This document shows, one piece after another, positions 8,029-15,178 of a stretch of DNA of 41,988 nt (positions within the stretch are counted from its first letter, which is position 1; each line of letters starts with the position of its first letter). The position numbers were made by a program, and so were the translations under genes. Under the pieces are notes generated by a model that was given only the letters and a program-made list of their open reading frames with translations, had not been told where the DNA came from and did not search any database. Origin of the DNA: a virus. The stretch lies in IMG/VR virus record IMGVR_UViG_3300025030_000214, positions 1 to 41,988 of that record; one strand, given 5' to 3'.

Positions 8029-8367
8029 ATGGAACCGGCAAATCACAAACTTAATATCTACATCGGCGCCGACTTCGAACAGAGCTTTGTCCTCACTGTC
8101 GGCGGCGTTGCTATGGACCTGACCGGCTATTCCGCAGAGTCTCAGATCCGCGACACTCACGGGCGGCTGATTGCAGATTTGGCCGTTGCGGTTGAAGCGG
8201 CAGAGGGCCGAGTGACTGTAAGCCTCCTCCGTGCAGACACTGCACTGATACAACGCAGCTCCGGTGAATGGGATTTATTCCTCATCAACCCAAGCGGCAA
8301 GGCTGAACCGTATATCTCCGGCTCCGTGGAATTCTGGCGCACATCAACGGTGGTGGCTGATGCCTGA
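8029..8367 (+). CDS. Beta-rich phage protein, possible fibre base
   Basis: This 112-residue protein contains an ADFEQSFVLTVGG start, MDLTGYSAESQIRD, an EGRVTVSLLRADTA segment and a final GEWDLFLINPSG strand. This pattern is like the N-terminal Ig-like domains of baseplate or receptor-binding-protein upper parts (BppU-type). It overlaps the next, fibre-like gene by 8 bases, which supports a structural partnership with it. No enzymatic motif is present. The exact family is inferred by shape of sequence only. Confidence 0.65.
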   Translation: MEPANHKLNIYIGADFEQSFVLTVGGVAMDLTGYSAESQIRDTHGRLIADLAVAVEAAEGRVTVSLLRADTALIQRSSGEWDLFLINPSGKAEPYISGSVEFWRTSTVVADA

Positions 8368-9862
8368 TATCGAGATTGCAGTTGAGACGACGAGCGTAAT
8401 CACGGTTGAGGTCGAGCGAACCGGGCCACAGGGACCGGGCGCATCCGTTTTGGGCCGCGCACTCTCCGGGGAAGCTATCACGCTGTACGGACTCGACAAC
8501 GGCGCGGGACTCCCTGGCGCAGTCCTGCAAGCGCAGATTGACGCCTATATCGCAGCGGGAGTGCCGGAAGCCGCTATAGGATGGTGGAGTACTGGCACTG
8601 AAGCGGCGGGCGGGGCTGTGTCGGATTCGATGGGAAGTCTCGCGCTCACGGCGTCGGCAACCTTGGCACTCTCCGCACTCTCTGGCGTGCAAACCGCCTC
8701 AATGGGTGTACTATCCCTCACCGCTCCGGCAACCCTCGCCCTTGGCACTCTCGCAGGCGTGGAAGTCTCAGAAGGATCCGCCTCTCTCGGCGCTCTCTCC
8801 CTGACCGCATCGTCAACTCTCTCCCTCGGCACACTCTCAGGCGCCCAGAATGGCGATATGGGCGCGTTGGGTCTGACGGCAGGGGCAACACTGGCACTCG
8901 GCATCTTGGAGGGTGTGGAGGTGGCAGGCGGCACGAATGCGTCGATGGGTGCGCTAGGCCTGACCGCACCGGCTACGCTGGCACTTGGGACGCTGGCTAG
9001 TGGATCACCAGTACTTGATGCCCCGACCCTCTCTCCGGTGATACCAGGTGATGGGGTCAACACCCTGACATGGAGCGCAGTATCCGGTGCTGGAGTTAGC
9101 TCATATCGGATTTACTGGACTTCTGACGGAAGTAACCCAACGAAGTCATCTTCTGTCATTACACCAGTCTCTTCTCCATATCAACACATTGGGCTGACGA
9201 ACGGAATTACCTACAAATATGCGGTCACTGCCTCTGATGCAGCGAATCAGAAAGAGTCGGCACTGTCCAATGTTCTAAGCGGTACTCCTGCCGGTGCCTC
9301 TCTGGTCTTTAGCGATACGTTTAGTGAAGCTACTATAGATGCTGCCAAGTGGAACCCGATGGTGGTCACAGGTTCTATTACGAGTCCGGCTGCATCAATA
9401 GATGCAGGTAGACTGAAATTCACATGGAGTGGCAACATTCTGGTGGGTGGAAATCTTGACATGTTAACGGTACCTGAGTTCCAAGTTAACGCGAATATGA
9501 CGAGAGTGGTTTTAACTCCCCTAAGTGCTTCCCCAAGCCCTACTGCCTCGTATTACTTTCGCATAGCAGGGAGTCTAAATTCATCAACTATTACATTGCA
9601 GAACTATGATGATGGCGAAATGTGGGGTGTATTGGTATTCCTAAACGGGGTTATGTCTATGGACATAGCGGAAACACACACCGACAACAACCCCATAGAG
9701 ATCAAGATGCTTTCCAGAACATCTGTTCAACTTAAAATCTCTGGCAACACATTAAACAGTATTTCTATACCAGACATCGGTCCGACATATCAGTTAGGAT
9801 TAGTAGCAGGTCCTTGGAGCGGATCGCCCACCTACTTTGACAATGTGGAGGTCTATCAGTAA
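8360..9862 (+). CDS. Fibre-like protein: repeats, FN3, lectin-like end
   Basis: ATG 8360 gives 500 residues; an earlier in-frame codon at 8264 lies deep inside the preceding gene and is rejected. Domains in order: a short N-terminal beta segment with GPQGPG (residues 1-30); a helix (about 45-75); five tandem repeats around LTAPATLALGTL (about 90-215); a fibronectin type III domain (about 217-315, with LTWSAV and SYRIYW); and a C-terminal domain beginning DTFSEATIDAAKWN that resembles concanavalin-like carbohydrate-binding folds. From about 9010 onward the DNA is visibly more AT-rich than neighbouring genes, a sign of module acquisition. Likely a tail or head fibre with receptor-binding function; its position among neck genes is unusual. 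Confidence 0.75.
   Translation: MPDIEIAVETTSVITVEVERTGPQGPGASVLGRALSGEAITLYGLDNGAGLPGAVLQAQIDAYIAAGVPEAAIGWWSTGTEAAGGAVSDSMGSLALTASATLALSALSGVQTASMGVLSLTAPATLALGTLAGVEVSEGSASLGALSLTASSTLSLGTLSGAQNGDMGALGLTAGATLALGILEGVEVAGGTNASMGALGLTAPATLALGTLASGSPVLDAPTLSPVIPGDGVNTLTWSAVSGAGVSSYRIYWTSDGSNPTKSSSVITPVSSPYQHIGLTNGITYKYAVTASDAANQKESALSNVLSGTPAGASLVFSDTFSEATIDAAKWNPMVVTGSITSPAASIDAGRLKFTWSGNILVGGNLDMLTVPEFQVNANMTRVVLTPLSASPSPTASYYFRIAGSLNSSTITLQNYDDGEMWGVLVFLNGVMSMDIAETHTDNNPIEIKMLSRTSVQLKISGNTLNSISIPDIGPTYQLGLVAGPWSGSPTYFDNVEVYQ
8627..9004 (+). repeat. Five tandem fibre repeats (25-28 aa units)
   Basis: Five degenerate coding repeats with core S-[LM]-G-x-L-x-LTA-x-xTL-x-L-x-x-L and variable linkers (GVQTA, GVEVSEGSA, GAQNGD, GVEVAGGTNA). 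The units are about 75-84 bases each. The same unit recurs three times at the end of the neighbouring gene (11824-12050). The shared unit suggests a common stalk or a recombination platform. Confidence 0.85.
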
Positions 9863-9930
9863 TGGTAATTTATCTGCATGTGAATATACACCATGGAAAT
9901 CCCTGTAGGGTAGACACTAGGAGCTAGCAA

Positions 9931-12144
9931 ATGGCCGTATCACTATACGCAGCAAGGGCAATAGGGGCTTCAGTATATGATGCATCTGTAGCGATATTAG
10001 GTATCTACGAACCTTACGTTGACGGTGCGCGGATAGGCTACACGTCTGGGGGCTTGCCAGCCGGATACACGGATAAATTTTACGCCCATCACATTACAAT
10101 AACTCTGACCAACTATACAGACGCTATCCTTGCGGCAGAAACGACGAATGGGAACCTCACCACCATTACCCTTGCGGGTTTGGACAGTGGCCGAGATTAC
10201 TTCGTGGCGTGCGTCAGGTTCGATGCAAGCGGGGCCGCCGTCGCTATAAGCCCCTGTGAAATTATCAAAACCGTGACAGACCGGATAGAAGTACTCCCAC
10301 CTTTTGCGACTAAAACCGCAGATTGGTCCACCGCCAAGCTCAATGAGTGGTTTGTTCAACCTACTGCACCTTATGACAACAGCACCATGTTTTTCTCCTA
10401 TTACAAGCAGAATGACGCTGAAATGGGAAACTATCTAAGGGTAATGGACGATCGCCCAATTTACGTCCTTGATGCCAATGAGACAGAAACGCCATTTACA
10501 CACACATTTTCAGGTTTTGTCGGGTGCGATGGATTGTCGCCGAGGCATGGCTGGCATGTAGAGGCTCAGTTGAGGGTAGCGGACCGATACGTTCCGGGAT
10601 CATCTGGGCCGACGCAACTGGAATGTGGCGTGACTATGGGCGATCAGGCATCGGCAAAGGCTTCCTACGGCCTCTCCCACGCAATATATCCATCGATAGG
10701 TAACGATTACCCTGTAGGCACTGATGTTACAGCCGATTTCTCTGAACCTGAGGTGCTGCACTGGTCTACGTGTTATGGTGTGATGAAGGACCAGCTAGAC
10801 AAGAACCTGTTATATCCTTGGGCGGGTGCTGGGTGGAGAACCCATGCAGTCAGTGGTCCCAAGGGGTGGGCGAGAGACAAGCACACAGTTTCAGTGGAAT
10901 ACGATGCCGCAGTAAAAGAAGCTACCATCAAGTTTAACAACCAAACATTGGTGACGTTGGGGCAGATCCATGATACACCGTATCGCAGAAAGAAGTTTCC
11001 GCACGGTCATTACGCCCTCCCTGCTAGACTTTCTCTAGAATGGCAGTTTTTGGGTCCGGGGAATCCTCTCAGCTATTACGACATAGGGACTCTCTCATAC
11101 CAGAGTTCGTGCCCGATGTACTACGCCGGTTGGTCGGCAGAGACTCAAGTTCAGGGCGGGCTTCATGGTTATCTGGACAGATTCGCAGAGGTACCATATC
11201 ACGATCCCTCAAAGCACAGCCTCAATAACTTTTGGTATGTCGATAACGCAAATGACCCTACTTCTCGCGGCAGGTTCGGCTCGGCCATGCACGCGGGATA
11301 CACCGTCACGCCGAGTAGTCCATACTTATACGAAGCTCCAAGCCACAAGGTAATCCATTTTGAAGAGATGGAGCCGACGAACTGGAGCAACTATACAGTT
11401 CCTACATGGTCAACGGATTTGCACAGGGGGCGGACTTTACCCGTTCATGTCCCGGAGGGTACCAGATTAGCTTACGTGGTCCTACATGGCTATCAGCAGT
11501 ACGGCACCATAGTTGCTCGGGTGCTAGACCAGAATGGCGTGGCGATATCTACCGATCTGCCAATAATCAGTGTTGCAGATGCTCAACCTATCGCCATACC
11601 GGAGAATACAGCTACCTCCATACAGATAGAGGTAGATATACAGTATGACGGTACACCTATAGATTATACAACAATGGGTCCGGGAGGTTCGGGTTCTAGT
11701 AATAATGGAGACTGGCCCACCCAAGACATTTGGCGACCAGCCACACCTCCCCTCTTTGTGGGTTTTGAGGCGTACTTTGCGGACCCGTTGAACATACCGG
11801 AGTTTGACCCCACAGTGGACGCATCGCTTGGTGAACTCTCCCTTGCGGCCCCCGCTACCATGGCGCTTGGCACCCTTTCCGGCACATCCGGCACAGTCAG
11901 CGCATCCCTTGGCACCCTATCGCTCACGGCTCCTGCTATCGTTGCGCTAGGCACTCTCTCTGGCACGTATAGCGCAGGCTCAGCCTCTCTCGGCACCCTG
12001 GCACTCACCGCACCCTCAACGCTCGGACTCGGCGCACTGTCGGGAGTGACCACGGCGGCGAACCAGATCAGGGCGCCGAATGGTGATGTGCGGGTATTGC
12101 GGAACGTGGACGGCACGATCAGAACTTTTAATCTTTTAGCATAG
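9931..12144 (+). CDS. Large fibre-like protein with C-terminal repeats
   Basis: This 737-residue protein starts at ATG 9931 behind AGGAGCT after a 68-base gap. Residues about 1-115 look like a beta-sandwich (DYFVACVRFD near residue 90). Residues about 120-620 form a large region of no recognised family, rich in aromatic residues, Pro and Gly, with several Cys. The end (about 632-707) carries three of the same repeats as the preceding fibre, then an NQIRAPNGDVRVLRN tail. The DNA from about 9931 to 11800 is AT-richer with different codon use, then returns to local GC in the repeats. Probably receptor-binding or glycan-processing, but no catalytic motif was identified. Confidence 0.7.
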   Translation: MAVSLYAARAIGASVYDASVAILGIYEPYVDGARIGYTSGGLPAGYTDKFYAHHITITLTNYTDAILAAETTNGNLTTITLAGLDSGRDYFVACVRFDASGAAVAISPCEIIKTVTDRIEVLPPFATKTADWSTAKLNEWFVQPTAPYDNSTMFFSYYKQNDAEMGNYLRVMDDRPIYVLDANETETPFTHTFSGFVGCDGLSPRHGWHVEAQLRVADRYVPGSSGPTQLECGVTMGDQASAKASYGLSHAIYPSIGNDYPVGTDVTADFSEPEVLHWSTCYGVMKDQLDKNLLYPWAGAGWRTHAVSGPKGWARDKHTVSVEYDAAVKEATIKFNNQTLVTLGQIHDTPYRRKKFPHGHYALPARLSLEWQFLGPGNPLSYYDIGTLSYQSSCPMYYAGWSAETQVQGGLHGYLDRFAEVPYHDPSKHSLNNFWYVDNANDPTSRGRFGSAMHAGYTVTPSSPYLYEAPSHKVIHFEEMEPTNWSNYTVPTWSTDLHRGRTLPVHVPEGTRLAYVVLHGYQQYGTIVARVLDQNGVAISTDLPIISVADAQPIAIPENTATSIQIEVDIQYDGTPIDYTTMGPGGSGSSNNGDWPTQDIWRPATPPLFVGFEAYFADPLNIPEFDPTVDASLGELSLAAPATMALGTLSGTSGTVSASLGTLSLTAPAIVALGTLSGTYSAGSASLGTLALTAPSTLGLGALSGVTTAANQIRAPNGDVRVLRNVDGTIRTFNLLA
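11824..12050 (+). repeat. Three tandem fibre repeats, shared with upstream gene
   Basis: Three units, each with SLG-x-L-x-L-x-AP core and ALGTLSG-like end (SLGELSLAAP, SLGTLSLTAP, SLGTLALTAP), about 75-80 bases each. They match the array at 8627-9004 in protein and partly in DNA. The GC content rises sharply where the array begins. Confidence 0.85.
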
Positions 12145-12153
12145 GAGTACATC

Positions 12154-12582
12154 ATGGCAGATTTCGCAGCAGCAGGCGGGAAGAACATCAGGGCCGCGCA
12201 GATGAGCAGCGCACCGAGCGCGGCGCTTTACTACTTCGCAACACTTCACGACGCATCCGGCAGCGCACTTACCTCCGCATCGACCACCTACGCGGCTTCC
12301 GGCATCGGGGAGCTTTCCACCGCCAACGGGTACACGGCGGGCGGGAAGACGTGCGGGACCATGACCGCTACCGGCGCGGCTATCGACTGTCCAGATGTGG
12401 CATGGACCACCGGCACAGGGGAGACGCTGACGGCTTCATATTGCGCCGTCTGGGTTAACACCACCAACTCCATCACAGGGGCGCAGTGTCTGGCAGTCAA
12501 GGATTCGGCGGCAACCCCCGCAACTGCCAGCAACGGCGGGGCGCTCACGCAGCCGATTGCGAACCTGTTGACCATGACCTAG
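12154..12582 (+). CDS. Unknown virion-associated protein
   Basis: This 142-residue protein starts MADFAAAGGKNIRAAQM and is dominated by small and hydroxyl residues (Ala, Thr, Ser, Gly), with five cysteines spread through the middle. There is no signal peptide or membrane helix, and the composition suggests a beta-structured structural protein. It lies between the fibre genes and the tail-completion gene, with an AGGAG site 10 bases after the previous stop. GC returns to the genome norm here. Function unknown; a fibre cap or tail accessory role is possible. Confidence 0.65.
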   Translation: MADFAAAGGKNIRAAQMSSAPSAALYYFATLHDASGSALTSASTTYAASGIGELSTANGYTAGGKTCGTMTATGAAIDCPDVAWTTGTGETLTASYCAVWVNTTNSITGAQCLAVKDSAATPATASNGGALTQPIANLLTMT

Positions 12583-12591
12583 GAGGCTCAC

Positions 12592-12939
12592 GTGGCTGTA
12601 GAGGGAGACATCCAAACCGTACTCGGCGCACTCGTCGCCAACCGCTGTTATCCGCTGATTGCGCCACAGGAGACGGCATCGCCGTATATCATCTATCAGG
12701 TGATTTCGACAGTGCCGGAAACGAGTCTAGACGGTCCGACAGGCACAAACAGGCGGCGGGTACAGGTTGACGTGTACGCGGACACTTACGGCGCAGCGAA
12801 GGTGCTGGAGCAGAGCATCGGAGCGGCAATGCAAGCCGCCGACTTCACCAATCTCCCTCTATCAGCCACCGACTTGTTTGAGTCAGAGGTTCAGCTCTAC
12901 CGCGTGACAATGGATTTCGCAATATGGACAATGATTTAA
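12592..12939 (+). CDS. Tail completion protein, DUF3168-like
   Basis: The GTG start at 12592 lies behind AGGAGGCTCAC. The 115-residue protein fits the DUF3168 / gp17-like tail-completion pattern: a helix with VEGDIQTVLGALVANRCYP, an SPYIIYQVIS strand, RRRVQVDVYADTYGAAKVLEQSI and a C-terminal YRVTMDFAIW strand. Such proteins cap the tail tube and join it to the head. The position just before the tube gene is right; the distance from head closure is not. Confidence 0.8.
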   Translation: MAVEGDIQTVLGALVANRCYPLIAPQETASPYIIYQVISTVPETSLDGPTGTNRRRVQVDVYADTYGAAKVLEQSIGAAMQAADFTNLPLSATDLFESEVQLYRVTMDFAIWTMI

Positions 12940-12954
12940 GTTGATTACCGCTCA

Positions 12955-12982
12955 TTGAGAGAGTACTATCACACCCGATAAT
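12955..12982 (+). promoter_or_regulatory. Candidate promoter for tail tube gene
   Basis: TTGAGA (12955-12960), 16-base spacer, GATAAT (12977-12982), located 35 bases before the tube gene start in one of the few true intergenic gaps of the late block. An extra promoter would make sense for an abundantly made tube protein. Prediction by eye. Confidence 0.4.
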
Positions 12983-13017
12983 GCAGCGTCGTGATGACAG
13001 CTGCGAAGGAGCAAACC

Positions 13018-13692
13018 ATGAGTACCGCAGCTATCCCCTCCCAGGGTACCACTCTGCATATCGCAGGCACCGCAGCGACCCCCGAAGTGCTCACCGCTGT
13101 TACTGTCGGCTTCCCGACCATCCTTGCCATTACCGGACATGAAGGCGTTGCCAATGGCGATGTCATCGCGCTTGCTGGGTTCACTGGTGCAGATGCCGCA
13201 ACGCTCAACGGTCAAACCGCCGTGGTCAAGAACTACGCGACCGGCGCGACCAATGACACGTTTGCAATCGACATCAACACGGTGGGGAAGACAATCACCA
13301 TCGACGCCGGAAACACCACGGCAACCCCTTCCGCATGGATCAAGGTCGGGCAGTTGACCGATATCAAAAGCACATCCGACACCTCGCCGGATATCGAAGT
13401 AACCGACCTTGACAGCACGACCAAGGAGTACATCCCCGGCTTGCCTGATACCGGGGGGCTTACAGCTTCCGCTTACTGCGTTGACTCTGATGCAGGTCTC
13501 GCAGCGATGGAGGCCGCTTTTGACGCCCGTGTGGTCAAAGCGTTTAAAGTTACCTACTCCGCAGGCGCAACCCCTGTCCGCACTTTCAACGCCTACGTCA
13601 AGGGCTTCCCGAAAGTCGGGGATGCATCGAAAGATGGCGTGATCACTGGCAGCGTGGAGCTGAAGAGATCAGGCGTCGTCACCAAGTCGTAA
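13018..13692 (+). CDS. Major tail (tube) protein
   Basis: ATG 13018 with AAGGAG seven bases upstream is preferred over an in-frame ATG at 12991, giving 224 residues (MSTAAIPSQG...). The pattern IKVGQLTDIKSTSDTSPDIEVTDLDS, then a long gap to FNAYVKGFPKVGD and GVITGSVELKRSG, is typical of siphophage tube proteins (lambda gpV / TP901-1 type). An insertion around residues 35-100 (EGVANGDVIALAGFTGADAATLNG) looks like a surface beta domain. It would polymerise as rings around the tape measure. Position before the G/GT chaperones is canonical. Confidence 0.88.
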   Translation: MSTAAIPSQGTTLHIAGTAATPEVLTAVTVGFPTILAITGHEGVANGDVIALAGFTGADAATLNGQTAVVKNYATGATNDTFAIDINTVGKTITIDAGNTTATPSAWIKVGQLTDIKSTSDTSPDIEVTDLDSTTKEYIPGLPDTGGLTASAYCVDSDAGLAAMEAAFDARVVKAFKVTYSAGATPVRTFNAYVKGFPKVGDASKDGVITGSVELKRSGVVTKS

Positions 13693-13714
13693 ACCCCTAA
13701 AGGAGTAGCGAAAA

Positions 13715-13948
13715 ATGATGAGAGCAAAGATGAAGGTAATGGCAGTCACCTCGGCTTACGAGGGCGCGGAAATTCTCATGATGTATCCGGTCTGCGGGCA
13801 GCTCGACCAGGACGGCAACAGCGAGGACAACACGTATGCCAGATACACGCCGAGCGGGAGCCTGGAGCTCACAATCAACAACCCTGACCTGCGCGGCAAG
13901 ATCGAGCCGGGGCAGACCTTTTACGTCGACTTCACCTTAGTCGAGTAA
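13715..13948 (+). CDS. Small conserved-looking phage protein
   Basis: This 77-residue protein starts MMRAKMKVMAVTSAYEGAEILMMYPV and ends in beta strands (GSLELTINNP, GQTFYVDFTLVE). It has a strong AAAGGAG site and lies between the tube and chaperone genes. It lacks membrane or catalytic features. Small proteins of this kind at this position occur in many phages and bacteria, but their function is not known to me. A minor tail role is possible. Confidence 0.7.
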   Translation: MMRAKMKVMAVTSAYEGAEILMMYPVCGQLDQDGNSEDNTYARYTPSGSLELTINNPDLRGKIEPGQTFYVDFTLVE

Positions 13949-13953
13949 CCCTC

Positions 13954-13975
13954 GCCGCCCTTTAACCGGGGCGGC
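13954..13975 (+). other. Intergenic hairpin before tail chaperones
   Basis: A 7-bp stem GCCGCCC/GGGCGGC with loop TTTAACCG, followed by TTACT, lies between the small protein and the chaperone gene. It lacks a proper T-run. It may reduce readthrough so that tube protein is made in excess over chaperone. Confidence 0.5.
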
Positions 13976-14001
13976 TTACTCCCCACACAAAAAGGCACGA
14001 T

Positions 14002-14409
14002 ATGTCACTCAGCAGACAACAGATACTCGAAATGGCAGCACTGGAAACGGAGACGGTTGACGGCGTAATCGTCTCGGAGATTGGCGCAGAGGACAGCATG
14101 CGTCTCTGGCTCGCCCCTGAACTGAAGGCACCAGACGGCGGCGTTGACATGGTGAAATTCACCGTTGCGCTCGTCACCTGCGCCATCGTCGACGATGCAG
14201 GCAATCGCATATTCAACGATGAGGACCGCCCGCGCGTCGGCAGGTTTAAGCCCGCGAAGTTCAACAGGCTCTCGGCGGTAGCGAAGAAGCTCAACGGCCT
14301 GACAGGTGAAGAAGTAAAAAACTCCGAGGAGACGGACAGCGGCGATTTGCTTTCCGTCTCTGCCTCCACCTCGGATACCGACACCCAGACGAGCTGCTCC
14401 GAAGCCTGA
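14002..14409 (+). CDS. Tail assembly chaperone G-like (zero frame)
   Basis: This 135-residue protein is the normal-frame product of the tail chaperone locus. It begins MSLSRQQILEMAAL and contains an FTVALVTCAIVDDAGNRIF segment and NRLSAVAKKLNGL, as in lambda gpG-like proteins that coat the tape measure during tail assembly. A slippery heptamer at 14316-14322 lets a minority of ribosomes continue into the T domain. The acidic and Ser/Thr-rich zero-frame tail after that point (EETDSGDLLSVSASTSD) looks like unconstrained sequence. Confidence 0.85.
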   Translation: MSLSRQQILEMAALETETVDGVIVSEIGAEDSMRLWLAPELKAPDGGVDMVKFTVALVTCAIVDDAGNRIFNDEDRPRVGRFKPAKFNRLSAVAKKLNGLTGEEVKNSEETDSGDLLSVSASTSDTDTQTSCSEA

Positions 14410-14636
14410 CGGCTCGGCAGTTCGCGGAGTGGCAGGCATACGACGCAATCGAGCCTTTCGGCGAATACCGGCAGGAGCTCCGGCACGGACAGCAGATGCA
14501 GCTCCTGGACCGGGTGCACTTTAAGCGGAACAAGCCCTTGCTTCCGGTCGACTTCATGAACTTCACCGACAAGCCGGAATCCCTGAAGCCGGTGGATGAA
14601 TTCGAGCGGATAGACAGAGAGGTTTTCGGGTTATGA
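14002..14636 (+). CDS. Tail assembly chaperone GT (by -1 frameshift)
   Basis: A -1 shift on A AAA AAC at 14316-14322 fuses the first 107 residues of the G-like protein to 104 residues of the overlapping frame (codons from 14322, stop TGA 14634-14636), 211 residues in all. The -1 frame is open from 14310 and encodes LTARQFAEWQAYDAIEPFGEYR-type sequence, which matches minor tail protein T / tail-assembly T domains. No good independent start or ribosome-binding site precedes that segment, so fusion is the natural reading. GT bridges G-coated tape measure to tube subunits in lambda. The stop overlaps the next gene start (ATGA). Confidence 0.85.
14316..14322 (+). promoter_or_regulatory. Programmed -1 frameshift slippery site
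   Basis: The heptamer A AAA AAC is in the right phase (zero-frame codons GTA AAA AAC). Tandem slippage gives AAA AAA, and the -1 frame then runs open to 14634. It is a classical efficient prokaryotic slippery sequence. GC-rich DNA follows that could form a stimulatory structure, which I did not fold. Confidence 0.85.
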
Positions 14637-15133
14637 GCGACATCAAGACCGGCACCATCCAGATTACAGGGCTCGCCGATCTCGAGCGCCGGTTGCTCGA
14701 CTTTCCCGACAAGCTGGCTCGCAACATCCTCGGCGGGGCGATCAGGGCGGGCGCGGTGGTCATTCAGCGCGAGGCACGTCTACGGGCACCGGTCAGCGAC
14801 GCGCCTCACGTCCTCATCTCCAAACGCAGCAAGGGGATGAAGCTCAAGGGCAAGCAGTACATGGGTACCTGGATCATGCCGGGGAACCTTCGTCGCAACA
14901 TCAAGGTCCGTCCCGCGCCCAGAAAGAACAGGACCAGGGCGGAGCCGATCGAATATTGGGTTTACGTTTCCGGCAAAACGGCTTGGTACTGGAAATTTGT
15001 TGAGTTCGGCACAAAGAAGATGAGCGCAAAACCTTTTCTTCGCCCCGCCTTCGACAACCAGAAAGGGGTCGCGCTGAAGGCGATCCGCGATTACCTGGCG
15101 GCGCGAATCGAGAAAGAAGCCGCGAAGAAGTAG
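14633..15133 (+). CDS. HK97 gp10-like neck/tail protein
   Basis: This 166-residue protein shows the HK97-gp10 family pattern: ITGLADLERRLLDFP, a GAIRAGAVVIQREARLRAPV helix, a basic NLRRNIKVRPAP strand, YWVYVSGKTAWYWKFVEFGT and AKPFLRPAFDN near the C-terminus. These proteins sit at the head-tail interface or terminate the tube. It is coupled to the GT chaperone by ATGA overlap. In most HK97-like genomes this gene lies between head closure and tail completion; here it has moved to after the chaperones. Assignment to the family is firm from sequence; the function follows the family. Confidence 0.85.
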   Translation: MSDIKTGTIQITGLADLERRLLDFPDKLARNILGGAIRAGAVVIQREARLRAPVSDAPHVLISKRSKGMKLKGKQYMGTWIMPGNLRRNIKVRPAPRKNRTRAEPIEYWVYVSGKTAWYWKFVEFGTKKMSAKPFLRPAFDNQKGVALKAIRDYLAARIEKEAAKK

Positions 15134-15178
15134 AGCAGTTGTCACGACCGCCGTGAGGCAGGTCGGAAAAGGATCAAA

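Noticed and set aside
8360-12144. Diversity-generating retroelement acting on the fibre genes
   Set aside because: No reverse transcriptase gene, no template/variable repeat pair and no IMH-like element found; the repeats are protein stalk repeats present in both genes.
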